Positions 7,533 through 14,547 are shown, counted from the stretch's first letter. The stretch is DNA of 17,270 nucleotides from Sutterella sp. (GCA_020025965.1 JAHHRG010000043.1:1-17270); one strand, 5' to 3'. Made by a program: numbers and translations. Notes: generated by a model not told the origin, from the letters alone.

Positions 7533-8387
7533 TTACTTGTACTCGACCAAGCCGAAGTTCAAGTAGAAGTGACCCGGCTTGTCCGCATCTTCAACATTGA
7601 AGTGCACGCAGCCTTCGCCGAACTTCCAAATACGGATGCGAACACGGCACCCCGGGAATAACGGCTTCGTGATACGGGTCTTGAAGCGCGTGAGGCGATC
7701 GGAGTCACCATCCAACACAGCGTTGATGATGTGACGCAAGGCGGTACCAGCGGTCGACACAGCGTGGAGGTTGGGCTTCGGATAACCGAACTTCTGAGCG
7801 TATTCCCAATCGATATGCTGCGGATGGTAGTCACCCGAGAGGCGATAGATGATGGCCTGGTTCAACGGGATTTCCTGTTCGCAGATCCAATCCGGTTCCG
7901 TTTCGGGAATTTCAACGATGTCCTTCGGAGCCTTCGGGCCACCCCAGCCGCCGTCGAAAATAGCGCAGTCCCAGCTTTCGTTCGTGAACAGAAGTTCGCC
8001 AGTTTCCTTGTCGCGCGTTTCGCCATAGTGCTGAGCCAACGTACCACGGCCTTCGCCACGGTCGAACAAGCCCTTGAGCGTAACCATCGTTTCGAAGGTA
8101 CCTTCGACCTTGCTAAGCGGCTTCATCAAGCGGAAGTCGAAGCCCCAGTGAAGGCTGCCACCCCATTCGAAACCCCAGTCGATCGTTTTGGTCACTTCAC
8201 TGGCCACGATCGGGCACGCGGCAATCATCGGTAAAACCTTCTGATCCTTTTCGTAGACATACTTCAGGTCAGTCTTGCCGTCGTAGCCAGCGCCACAACC
8301 CAATGCGAACAAGATGAGATCGCGGAAGTTGTAGTTGTAAATGAAAGGACCGTAGGTCTTGCCGACCATATCAAGTTTCAGAGCCAT
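7533..8387 (-). CDS. MaoC/hot-dog-fold enoyl-CoA hydratase in the position of CaiD (putative crotonobetainyl-CoA hydratase)
   Basis: A 284-residue protein with no resemblance to CaiD, which is a 261-aa crotonase. The C-terminal half carries the hydratase-2/MaoC signature YRLSGDYHPQHID (181-193) and then PNLHAVSTAGTALR (205-218), giving the Asp-His pair Asp186 and His191 with the family spacing. The usual N-P-L before the histidine is H-P-Q. The N-terminal half (1-130) fits a degenerate second hot-dog, as in eukaryotic-type hydratase 2. It lies 28 bases after caiC and 72 before fixA, with a strong AGGAG site. Position implies hydration/dehydration of carnitinyl-CoA and crotonobetainyl-CoA. The family is seen directly; the substrate is inferred. 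It could instead act on another enoyl-CoA. Confidence 0.85.
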   Translation of the reverse strand: MALKLDMVGKTYGPFIYNYNFRDLILFALGCGAGYDGKTDLKYVYEKDQKVLPMIAACPIVASEVTKTIDWGFEWGGSLHWGFDFRLMKPLSKVEGTFETMVTLKGLFDRGEGRGTLAQHYGETRDKETGELLFTNESWDCAIFDGGWGGPKAPKDIVEIPETEPDWICEQEIPLNQAIIYRLSGDYHPQHIDWEYAQKFGYPKPNLHAVSTAGTALRHIINAVLDGDSDRLTRFKTRITKPLFPGCRVRIRIWKFGEGCVHFNVEDADKPGHFYLNFGLVEYK

Positions 8388-8410
8388 AACTCTCTCTCCT
8401 TTTGAAAATT

Positions 8411-8437
8411 ACGTCTTATCGGTTGATTACAAGACGT
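8411..8437 (-). repeat. Hairpin over the caiC stop codon
   Basis: Inverted repeat ACGTCTT (8411-8417) / AAGACGT (8431-8437) with a 13-base loop. The stem can be lengthened by AAAA/TTTT across a two-base bulge. It covers the caiC stop codon and ends about ten bases before the ribosome site of the hydratase gene. Modest length; function unknown. Confidence 0.45.
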
Positions 8438-10014
8438 TTTGTTTCGTCATTCTTCTCAGCCTTGAGAAGCTCTTTGACGATCTTTCCAGTGCAGGTATGT
8501 TGGAACCCTTGACGGAACTCCACGTATACCGGCAACTTGAATTCAGCTAAGCTGCGAGCACAGTGTTCAATCACTTCCTTCTTGGTAATCGACTCGCCAT
8601 CCTTGATTCGCACATATGCCTTGACTTCCTGATCACGGATCGGGTCAGGCACACCAATGACCGCCGCTTCGGCAATCTTGGGATGCGATACCAGTACGCG
8701 TTCAACTTCCGAACTGGAAATGTTTTCGCCACTGCGTTTGATGATGTCGATGGAACGGTCCACGAACCAGAAAACACCATCCTCGTCGATGCGACCTTTA
8801 TCCTTGGTCATCATCCAGCCATCCCCGACTAAGGTCTCACGGGTGGCTTTTTCATTGTTTACATACCCCTTAAAGAGGGTGCGCCCCGGGATCCCACGGA
8901 CCATGAAGGTGCCGATTTCACCGGTGGGGACTTCGTCCCCGTTGTCGTCGACTAACTTGGCTTCGTAACCAAAGTACGGACGACCCACGGAGGGGAAGCG
9001 ACGATCTTCTTCGGGCAGGGTCGTAATACAACCCACTAAGGTTTCGGTCATCCCGTAAGAATTCAACAGATCGACGCCAAAGCGATCCTTAAACGCTTGG
9101 TATTCGGTCTTCGAGAGCGGCAACGCGTAGAGCACATCACGCACGCAGTGATTACGTTCCCAAGCCTTTACCGGCTGCAACATAATCGTGCGAAGGATCA
9201 TGGGAACCGCCTGAATGATCGTGGCGCGATACAAGCACACCGATTCCCAGAAGTGATGAGCGCTGAAGCGCTGCAACATCACCAACGTCCCCCCAACCGT
9301 CAAGGTCGGCATGCAGGCATTGCACTGGAAGTCCACATGGAAGTTAGGCATCGTCGTGAGCAACACATCTTCACGGTTCATACGAGCCTGGGTGGAGGTA
9401 AAGAGCCCTGCCCAGATCAAGTTCGCATGCGTAATCTGTGCCCCCTTCGGAGCCGAGGTCGTACCAGAGGTGAAGAGGATTTCCATCACGTCTTCACTGT
9501 CGATGGGACGAACTTCCATCAATTCTTCCGGCTGGTCGCGTAAGGCTTCTTCAAAGATGACGCCTTCGCCCAAGTCGGCATGTTCTTCAATGTTGGTGAC
9601 AAAAATCTTTTCAAACGGCTTGGCACTACGTTCGTAGGCGCGCCAGTGAGAAAGGAAGGCTGCATCACAAATCAAGCGAGTGGAATCAGCCGTTTTTACC
9701 AAGTGGTCGAATTCATTGGTGATGTAGCCGGTGTTCACCGTCACCATCACGGCCCCAATCTTCGCTAAACCAAACCAGACCTTAAGGAAGGACACAGTAT
9801 TGGTCATCTGAACCATGACGCGGTCGCCCTTAGCGATACCGCTCGCAATAAACAAATTAGCCGCACGGTTAATTTCTTTATTGAGTTCTCCGTAAGTGTA
9901 GGAAATCGTATGCCCTAATTTATCCTGGGCGTGGACGCAGATTTTATCCTGGTGCTGTTTTGCCAGTTCTTCCCAAAACTGACGAAGGTTCTTATTGCCA
10001 ATAATATCTAACAT
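8416..10014 (-). CDS. caiC: CaiC, betaine/carnitine-CoA ligase
   Basis: A 532-residue member of the AMP-forming acyl-CoA synthetase family (E. coli CaiC is 517 aa). The P-loop-like FTSGTTSAPKG is at 181-191, SYGMTET at 319-325, the hinge region FVDRSIDIIKRSGENIS at 417-433, and the catalytic lysine is K511 in CTGKIVKE. It activates carnitine, crotonobetaine or gamma-butyrobetaine to prime the CoA cycle that CaiB then maintains. The ATG at 10014 is preferred over one 19 codons upstream: its protein start, MLDIIG..NLRQ.W, matches E. coli, and AAGGGA lies eight bases before it. The usual TGD motif near 404 reads TKD; the aspartate is kept. Confidence 0.94.
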   Translation of the reverse strand: MLDIIGNKNLRQFWEELAKQHQDKICVHAQDKLGHTISYTYGELNKEINRAANLFIASGIAKGDRVMVQMTNTVSFLKVWFGLAKIGAVMVTVNTGYITNEFDHLVKTADSTRLICDAAFLSHWRAYERSAKPFEKIFVTNIEEHADLGEGVIFEEALRDQPEELMEVRPIDSEDVMEILFTSGTTSAPKGAQITHANLIWAGLFTSTQARMNREDVLLTTMPNFHVDFQCNACMPTLTVGGTLVMLQRFSAHHFWESVCLYRATIIQAVPMILRTIMLQPVKAWERNHCVRDVLYALPLSKTEYQAFKDRFGVDLLNSYGMTETLVGCITTLPEEDRRFPSVGRPYFGYEAKLVDDNGDEVPTGEIGTFMVRGIPGRTLFKGYVNNEKATRETLVGDGWMMTKDKGRIDEDGVFWFVDRSIDIIKRSGENISSSEVERVLVSHPKIAEAAVIGVPDPIRDQEVKAYVRIKDGESITKKEVIEHCARSLAEFKLPVYVEFRQGFQHTCTGKIVKELLKAEKNDETKRLVINR

Positions 10015-10034
10015 CGAGAGTCCCTTGAACCGCA

Positions 10035-10061
10035 GGGAGATGGGAAAAACCCTAATCTCCC
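10035..10061 (-). repeat. Hairpin upstream of caiC
   Basis: GGGAGAT (10035-10041) pairs with ATCTCCC (10055-10061), with an inner GGG/CCC stem around AAAAA after a small bulge. It ends about 20 bases before the caiC start, just upstream of its ribosome site, so it could influence caiC translation. No U-run follows. Confidence 0.5.
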
Positions 10062-10099
10062 GTTGGTCCATTAAGTAAATGATCGTGAAAAGATGATCT

Positions 10100-10120
10100 A
10101 TATATTATCTAATAATATAT
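10100..10120 (-). repeat. AT-only hairpin after caiB
   Basis: ATATATTAT (10100-10108) and ATAATATAT (10112-10120) form a 9-base perfect stem with a CTA loop, starting five bases beyond the caiB stop. It is the most AT-rich spot in the operon. It may be a 3'-end structure or an RNase-sensitive processing site; an AT-rich promoter cannot be excluded. Confidence 0.5.
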
Positions 10121-10125
10121 GTTTA

Positions 10126-11340
10126 TCACTTTTTCAACAATACAATACCCTTTTCTTCGAGCTCAGCGATCTGTTGATCGTTGTAGCCTAAGCCCTCGAG
10201 AACGCTCTTGGTGTGTTCGCCGCGATCCGGCATACCACGCCAGATCTGACCAGGACGATTCTTGAAGCGCGGCACAATGTTCGGGCCCTTAACGGTGCGA
10301 CCGTTGGAGCCTTCCCACGTCACGATGTCTTCACGAGCAACGTAGTGCGGATGGTTTTCAAGATCCTGAACCGTCATCATGCGACCGCCAGCAATCTTCA
10401 AGCGGCTCATCACGGCTTCAGCGTCAGCCAACGTCATATCGGCAAAGTACTTGTCGATGTCGGCTTCCGTTTCGGTACCGTGCGGCATGCTCAAGAGCAA
10501 TAACTGGCAGCCTTCAGGACAGGCATCCGTCCCGATGAGGGCGTCCTTGCCCAATTCCTTCATCATGCCGGCGACTTGGCGGGCACCCACCAATTCCATC
10601 GTCATGTAGCCGTCCTTGCACTTGTAGACGCCACAGCCGACGCATAACGGATCCTTACCCATGTTGGAACGCGGGTAGACCTTGCCTTCGTTGAAGTAGT
10701 CCATCATGTAGTACTGGCCAACGCGCAAGAGGGCTTCGTACATGGAAACGTCGATGGATTCACCCTGGCCCGTCTGCTTGGCACGATAAAGCGCAGCCAA
10801 AGCGGAACTCAAGACCGTGAAGCCAGCGAAGTAGTCACCTGCGTACGGGAAGGCGGGAACAGGCTGTTCGACCGTACCGTTCTGAACGAGGTAGCCAGAG
10901 AAGGCCTGAGCGATCAAGTCATAGCTCGGGAGGTTGATGTAGTTGGGGTCGCCCCAGTGGCCGTAGCCGGACAAGTGAGCGATCACCAAAGCAGGGTTGG
11001 CACCCCACAAGAGTTCGTCAGTGATCCCGTGGCGCGGCCAGGAGGGACCCTTGCTGGATTCGATAAGGATGTCGGTGTCCTTCATCAAACGCAAGAAGGC
11101 TTCGCGACCTTCTTCAGCGAACATGTTCAACGTAATGGTCTTAAAGTTACGACGAGCGAGTTCGCAGTAGTTGCGTTGGACACGGATGGTATCCGGATAG
11201 CTGGTGTTTTCAATCCAGATAACATCGGCACCCCATTCAGCCATCATGTGAGCGGGGAAGGGCCCAGCAATTTCCATTGCGGACACAACCACACGAACGC
11301 CATGAAGAGGCCCGAAATCCGGCTTTTGGTTCAAACTCAT
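10126..11340 (-). CDS. caiB: CaiB, L-carnitine CoA-transferase (class III)
   Basis: A 404-residue class III (formyl-CoA transferase type) CoA-transferase, one residue shorter than E. coli CaiB (405). The nucleophilic aspartate is Asp169 in FPYAGDYFAG, the same number as in E. coli. Other shared blocks are EIAGPF..., ADTIRVQ-like PDTIRVQRNY, HLSG.G, FSGYL.QNG, MMDYFN.G and KGPNI.P.FKN.PGQIWRGMP. It moves CoA between gamma-butyrobetainyl-CoA, crotonobetaine and carnitine, so that no ATP is needed per turn. The start has AGGAG eight bases upstream; a small hairpin precedes it in the 63-base gap from caiA. No unusual features in the protein. Confidence 0.97.
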   Translation of the reverse strand: MSLNQKPDFGPLHGVRVVVSAMEIAGPFPAHMMAEWGADVIWIENTSYPDTIRVQRNYCELARRNFKTITLNMFAEEGREAFLRLMKDTDILIESSKGPSWPRHGITDELLWGANPALVIAHLSGYGHWGDPNYINLPSYDLIAQAFSGYLVQNGTVEQPVPAFPYAGDYFAGFTVLSSALAALYRAKQTGQGESIDVSMYEALLRVGQYYMMDYFNEGKVYPRSNMGKDPLCVGCGVYKCKDGYMTMELVGARQVAGMMKELGKDALIGTDACPEGCQLLLLSMPHGTETEADIDKYFADMTLADAEAVMSRLKIAGGRMMTVQDLENHPHYVAREDIVTWEGSNGRTVKGPNIVPRFKNRPGQIWRGMPDRGEHTKSVLEGLGYNDQQIAELEEKGIVLLKK

Positions 11341-11357
11341 TTTTCTCTCCTCTACAA

Positions 11358-11380
11358 CCCCAGAGTCTCTAGCTCTGGGG
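11358..11380 (-). repeat. Intercistronic hairpin, caiA-caiB junction
   Basis: CCCCAGAG (11358-11365) and CTCTGGGG (11373-11380) form a perfect 8-base GC-rich stem with a 7-base loop, ending roughly seven bases before the AGGAG of caiB. There is no U-run, so termination is unlikely; mRNA processing, stability or modulation of caiB translation is possible. Confidence 0.6.
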
Positions 11381-11403
11381 CTGCATCTTTTACTTAAACG
11401 CGA

Positions 11404-12546
11404 TTAACGATACTTCTTGAGAACTGCACGACCTAAGGTCAAGATCTGCATTTCGTCCGTACCACCAGAGATGCGGTCAACGCGGAGGTCACGCCAGAAG
11501 CGGCCCACACGGTGATCCCCGGCAACGCCCATGCCACCTAAAACCTGCATGGCCTTGTCGACCACGGAGAAGGCAGCGTTAGCGCAGTACCACTTGCACA
11601 TGGCGGCATCACCCGTATCCATCACGCCGGTCTTATCAGCCTTCCAAGCAGCCTGATAGATCATGTGACGCATGTTGGCCAAGGCGGTTGCCATTTCGGC
11701 GAACTTCAACTGGGTCAACTGATAGCGGTAGATCTTTTCGCCGAACTGTTCGCGCTGGTTAGCGTACTTAGCAGCGTCTTCGAAGGCGCAGTAAGCGATA
11801 CCGTAGTTCGTGCAAGCCACCAAGAAGCGTTCGACGTCGAACTCGTCCTTAACGCGCTGGAAGCCCATCCCTTCCTTGCCGAAGAAATCCTTTTCTTCCA
11901 ACTCAACGTTTTCGAAGTAGATTTCGCAGCAGCTATCCATCTTAAGTCCGAGCTTCGGAAGCTTTTCCTTCTTGATGCCAGCCTTGGACATGTCAACGAA
12001 GAATTCCGAGAAGATCGGCTTATCGGGGGAGGCAGCGTCGCGAGCCATCACCACTAAGTAGGGGCAATGATAGGAGCTCGTGATGAAGGCCTTGTGACCG
12101 TTCAAGTAGATCTTGCCGTCGCGGCGTTCGTACGTCGTCGTCAAGCTGCCGACGTCAGAACCAGCGCCCGGTTCGGTAATAGCAGAGTTCCACATCTGCT
12201 CGCCCGTACCTAAGAGGGCAACGATCTTTTCGATCTGTTCGGGTGTACCGTTATGGAGAACGGACGTTACGCCAGGGAGCTGATAAAGAACATAGGTCGG
12301 GGCCCCGTTGCGGCCCAATTCTTCCCAGATGGCAGCGAGCGTGACTAAGTCAGACTCTAAACCGCCATAGCTTTCCGGCAATAACAAACGATCGATACCG
12401 AGATCGGCTAAGGCCTTGACCCAACGAATCGGATAAGTGCTGTTCTTGTCGCACTCGTCAAAGTACGTTTCCCAGTTTTCACTTTCCATCAGTTCTCGGA
12501 CACCGGCCACGAGCAACTGTTGTTCATCACTAAGTTCAAAGTTCAT
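11404..12546 (-). CDS. caiA: CaiA, crotonobetainyl-CoA reductase (acyl-CoA dehydrogenase family)
   Basis: A 380-residue flavoprotein, identical in length to E. coli CaiA and similar throughout: WNSAITEPGAGSDVGSL (119-135), LGLKMDSCCEI (199-209), CAFEDAAKYANQR.QFGE and the C-terminal DEMQILTLGRAVLK. Where short-chain dehydrogenases carry Glu in YEGT, this protein has GGT (361-363). Glu239 in VERFLVA aligns with the isovaleryl/long-chain-type catalytic position. It reduces crotonobetainyl-CoA to gamma-butyrobetainyl-CoA with electrons from FixABCX. I use the ATG at 12546, not the one 12 codons upstream: it gives the family N-terminus (MNFELSDEQ) and has AAGGA eight bases before it. caiT ends 46 bases upstream. 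Confidence 0.97.
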   Translation of the reverse strand: MNFELSDEQQLLVAGVRELMESENWETYFDECDKNSTYPIRWVKALADLGIDRLLLPESYGGLESDLVTLAAIWEELGRNGAPTYVLYQLPGVTSVLHNGTPEQIEKIVALLGTGEQMWNSAITEPGAGSDVGSLTTTYERRDGKIYLNGHKAFITSSYHCPYLVVMARDAASPDKPIFSEFFVDMSKAGIKKEKLPKLGLKMDSCCEIYFENVELEEKDFFGKEGMGFQRVKDEFDVERFLVACTNYGIAYCAFEDAAKYANQREQFGEKIYRYQLTQLKFAEMATALANMRHMIYQAAWKADKTGVMDTGDAAMCKWYCANAAFSVVDKAMQVLGGMGVAGDHRVGRFWRDLRVDRISGGTDEMQILTLGRAVLKKYR

Positions 12547-12592
12547 TTTTGATCCTTTTATTTGGATGGTTGGTTGAAGCAATTGGTCAGAA

Positions 12593-14113
12593 TTACTTCC
12601 ATTCCTTGTTAGCGCTAGCTTCCTTGAAGAAGGAGACCGCGATCACAATGTTGACGAAGAAGAGCAAGCAGCCGCCAACAATAATGGCCGTTTGGAGGGG
12701 CTTAATACCGCCAAGAGCCATGAGGGAGAGTGCGATACCGCCCACTAAGAGGGACCACATCACACGAACCCAAACCGGGGGTTCGTCGTAGCCGCTCACA
12801 TCCTTACAGGTGGACATAGCCAACGTGTAGGAGCAGCTGTTAACGAGCGTCAAGGTAGCGATGAAGCACAAGACGAAGAAGATGCTCATCGTTAAGGTGC
12901 TAGCCGGCAAGGAAGCCCACGTTTCGATAATGGCGCGTGCAACACCATACTGTTCGATCAAAGCGGGGATGTCCAAAGCCTTCGTAACCATCAAATGAAC
13001 CGTGTTGGAACCGAGGATCGGCCAGATGAGCCAGGTCGTAGCGGTCACACCACCGACCACAGCCACGGAAACTTGACGAACCGTACGACCACGAGAGATA
13101 CGTGCAAAGAACAAGCACGTCTGGATCGTAAAGATTACCCACCAAGCCCAGTAGAAGACCGTCCAGCTCTGCGGGAAGCCGCCGTTACCGATGGCATCCG
13201 TGTAGAACATCATGCGGAACATGTTGTTCAAGAAGAGACCGACAGAATCCGTGAAGTAGTTAATGGTAAACGTCGTGGCACCGAGCGTGAGAACCCAAGC
13301 GAGGATCAAGAACGTGAGGTAGGAACGAACGTCAGAAGCAACCTTCACGCCCTTTTCGAGACCGAACGCAACGCAAACAGCGTTCACGACAATCCAGGCC
13401 ATCACGATGGCAGCGTCAAGTTCTAAGGTATGTTCGATACCGAACAACCACTGCATACATTCCGTAACGAGCGGCGTAGCCATCCCGAGACTGGTACTCA
13501 TCGCGAGGAGGAGAGCGACCAAGTAGAGGTTATCGATAATGCCGCCGAGGAAGCCCTGGGCATTCTTCTTACCAATAACGGCTTCACAGGTAGCGGACGG
13601 ACGCACCACTTCAATCTTCTTAACGAAGAGGAAGTAAGCGAAGGCCACCGTGAAGAAACCAAAGGTCGACCAGGAGATCGGACCCCAGTGGAACAAGGAG
13701 TAAGCCATACTGAATTCGTAGGCTTCATTGGACATCGGCGCTAAACCAAAGGGAGGCGTCGAAGCATAGTAGTAGACTTCGATCGAACCCCAGAACAGCA
13801 CAGCTGCGGAGGTCGAGGAAGCGAAAAGCAGGAAGACCCAGCTAGGCGTGCTGAATTCCGGCTCTTCTTCACCGAGGCGACGATTGGCCCAAGGACCAAA
13901 CACCAGCCAAAGCCAAATGCAAAGCGTTACCACGATATACCACTCGAATGCCCAACCAAACTTCGTGGTCGCGAAGTTGAAGGCAGCGGAAATCATGGTG
14001 TTCGCAGCATCGATGTCACGAAGGACTAATGCGATAAGAATCACAGCGACGATCAAAGGCGGGAAAAACACCTTCGGATCGATTGTGATCTTCTTCTTAG
14101 TAAGAGAACCCAT
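12593..14113 (-). CDS. caiT: CaiT, L-carnitine/gamma-butyrobetaine antiporter (BCCT family)
   Basis: A 506-residue, 12-helix BCCT transporter (E. coli CaiT 504 aa), first gene of the operon. It keeps GSIEVYYYASTPPFGL, TPLVTECMQWLFGI, GVKVASDVRSY (containing the arginine equal to E. coli Arg262), the substrate-site block YWAWW and FFARISRGRTV. The family exchanges incoming carnitine for outgoing gamma-butyrobetaine without a sodium gradient. The residue equal to E. coli Met331, which sits where BetP binds sodium, is Thr332 here (codon 13118-13120). The ATG at 14113 is chosen over one 20 codons upstream because DPKVFFPP then starts where EPKVFFPP does in E. coli. The ribosome site (GGGAAA) is weak. 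Confidence 0.96.
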   Translation of the reverse strand: MGSLTKKKITIDPKVFFPPLIVAVILIALVLRDIDAANTMISAAFNFATTKFGWAFEWYIVVTLCIWLWLVFGPWANRRLGEEEPEFSTPSWVFLLFASSTSAAVLFWGSIEVYYYASTPPFGLAPMSNEAYEFSMAYSLFHWGPISWSTFGFFTVAFAYFLFVKKIEVVRPSATCEAVIGKKNAQGFLGGIIDNLYLVALLLAMSTSLGMATPLVTECMQWLFGIEHTLELDAAIVMAWIVVNAVCVAFGLEKGVKVASDVRSYLTFLILAWVLTLGATTFTINYFTDSVGLFLNNMFRMMFYTDAIGNGGFPQSWTVFYWAWWVIFTIQTCLFFARISRGRTVRQVSVAVVGGVTATTWLIWPILGSNTVHLMVTKALDIPALIEQYGVARAIIETWASLPASTLTMSIFFVLCFIATLTLVNSCSYTLAMSTCKDVSGYDEPPVWVRVMWSLLVGGIALSLMALGGIKPLQTAIIVGGCLLFFVNIVIAVSFFKEASANKEWK

Positions 14114-14151
14114 AATTTTTTCCCAAATAAGATAGTTGGAAATGTAAACAG

Positions 14152-14169
14152 CTGTTACACCCGTAACAG
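14152..14169. promoter_or_regulatory. CTGTTAC-N4-GTAACAG dyad in the caiT leader
   Basis: Perfect 7-base inverted repeat CTGTTAC (14152-14158) / GTAACAG (14163-14169), spacer ACCC. The core GTTAC-N4-GTAAC has the half-site spacing typical of Crp/Fnr-family operators but not the TTGAT sequence. It is centred about 47 bases upstream of the caiT ATG. It could be an operator or a small 5'-leader hairpin. Confidence 0.5.
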
Positions 14170-14237
14170 ACATTGCTATCTTAAGTACTACTTATGAATG
14201 TGACAGCAGAACAATCCCCAAGCCACTTAGTGGATTT

Positions 14238-14274
14238 TTCAGAAAAAAATTAACGTGTTTTTGATTTTTCTGAA
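14238..14274. repeat. 10-base inverted repeat beside the FNR-like box
   Basis: TTCAGAAAAA (14238-14247) and TTTTTCTGAA (14265-14274), perfect, 17 bases apart. GATTTTTC is also repeated directly at 14233-14240 and 14263-14270. It lies where the cai promoter and transcript start are expected, so it may be an operator, bent A-tract DNA or a leader hairpin. Confidence 0.5.
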
Positions 14275-14282
14275 CTTACGAT

Positions 14283-14296
14283 TTGACTATAATCAA
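14283..14296. promoter_or_regulatory. FNR-type box
   Basis: TTGACTATAATCAA matches the FNR consensus TTGAT-N4-ATCAA at nine of ten specified bases, and the dyad extends one more base each side. It would suit oxygen-controlled activation of the cai-fix operon: on the minus strand a GTTAAT-like -10 lies about 47 bases from box centre to predicted start, slightly further than the ideal 41.5. A perfect TATAAT (14288-14293) overlaps the box on the plus strand, with only a poor -35 17 bases upstream. In E. coli cai expression is anaerobic and needs FNR and CRP. Confidence 0.65.
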
Positions 14297-14375
14297 ATTC
14301 GGTAAGATTCAGCGATTTTGACACAATCATAAAGACGTAGCCAGACGAGGGGGTACGTTACAAATACAGTAGGGG

Positions 14376-14404
14376 TTCACGCTTACACAACAAAGTGTCA
14401 TAAT
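14376..14404 (+). promoter_or_regulatory. Possible sigma-70 promoter for the nitroreductase gene
   Basis: TTCACG (14376-14381, four of six) and CATAAT (14399-14404, five of six) with a 17-base spacer, giving a leader of about 140 bases before the ATG at 14548. A plausible pattern match only. Confidence 0.4.
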
Positions 14405-14547
14405 GAGCCTCGACTTCCTTGATAGAAAGCCGATTCCTAGCGCCCCAAGCGCTCATTGAGCACCGACCACGCTCTCGAAAATGGAACACTCATTTACTTT
14501 CTATCCCTGACCTACAACCTAGCTCTCGTCCTGGAGGAGAAGAAAAA

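Larger units (their letters stand above)
14114..14547. other. Divergent regulatory region between caiT and the nitroreductase gene
   Basis: 434 bases with no credible gene. It holds the control elements for both directions: a GTTAC-N4-GTAAC dyad close to caiT, CCACTTAGTGG at 14223-14233, a 10-base inverted repeat, an FNR-like box, and a possible plus-strand promoter, all listed separately. TTGACA occurs at 14318-14323 but has no good -10 at 16-18 bases. AGCGC-N5-GCGCT (14439-14453) and GCTCATTGAGC (14451-14461) are short dyads in the leader of the nitroreductase gene. Confidence 0.7.

Noticed and set aside
7731..8234. Long plus-strand open frame (167 codons) opposite the hydratase gene
   Set aside because: It is antisense to a gene with clear MaoC motifs and a strong ribosome site; no recognisable protein or ribosome site of its own.
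7533..8387. The hydratase gene as caiD
   Set aside because: No crotonase signature; it has the MaoC/hydratase-2 motif and a different length.
12593..14113. BCCT transporter as a glycine betaine or choline uptake system
   Set aside because: The protein matches CaiT along its whole length, keeps the arginine that replaces sodium in CaiT, and heads a cai operon.
14318..14323. Perfect TTGACA as a -35 box for the nitroreductase gene
   Set aside because: No acceptable -10 hexamer lies 16-18 bases downstream; TTCACG/CATAAT further on is a better pair.
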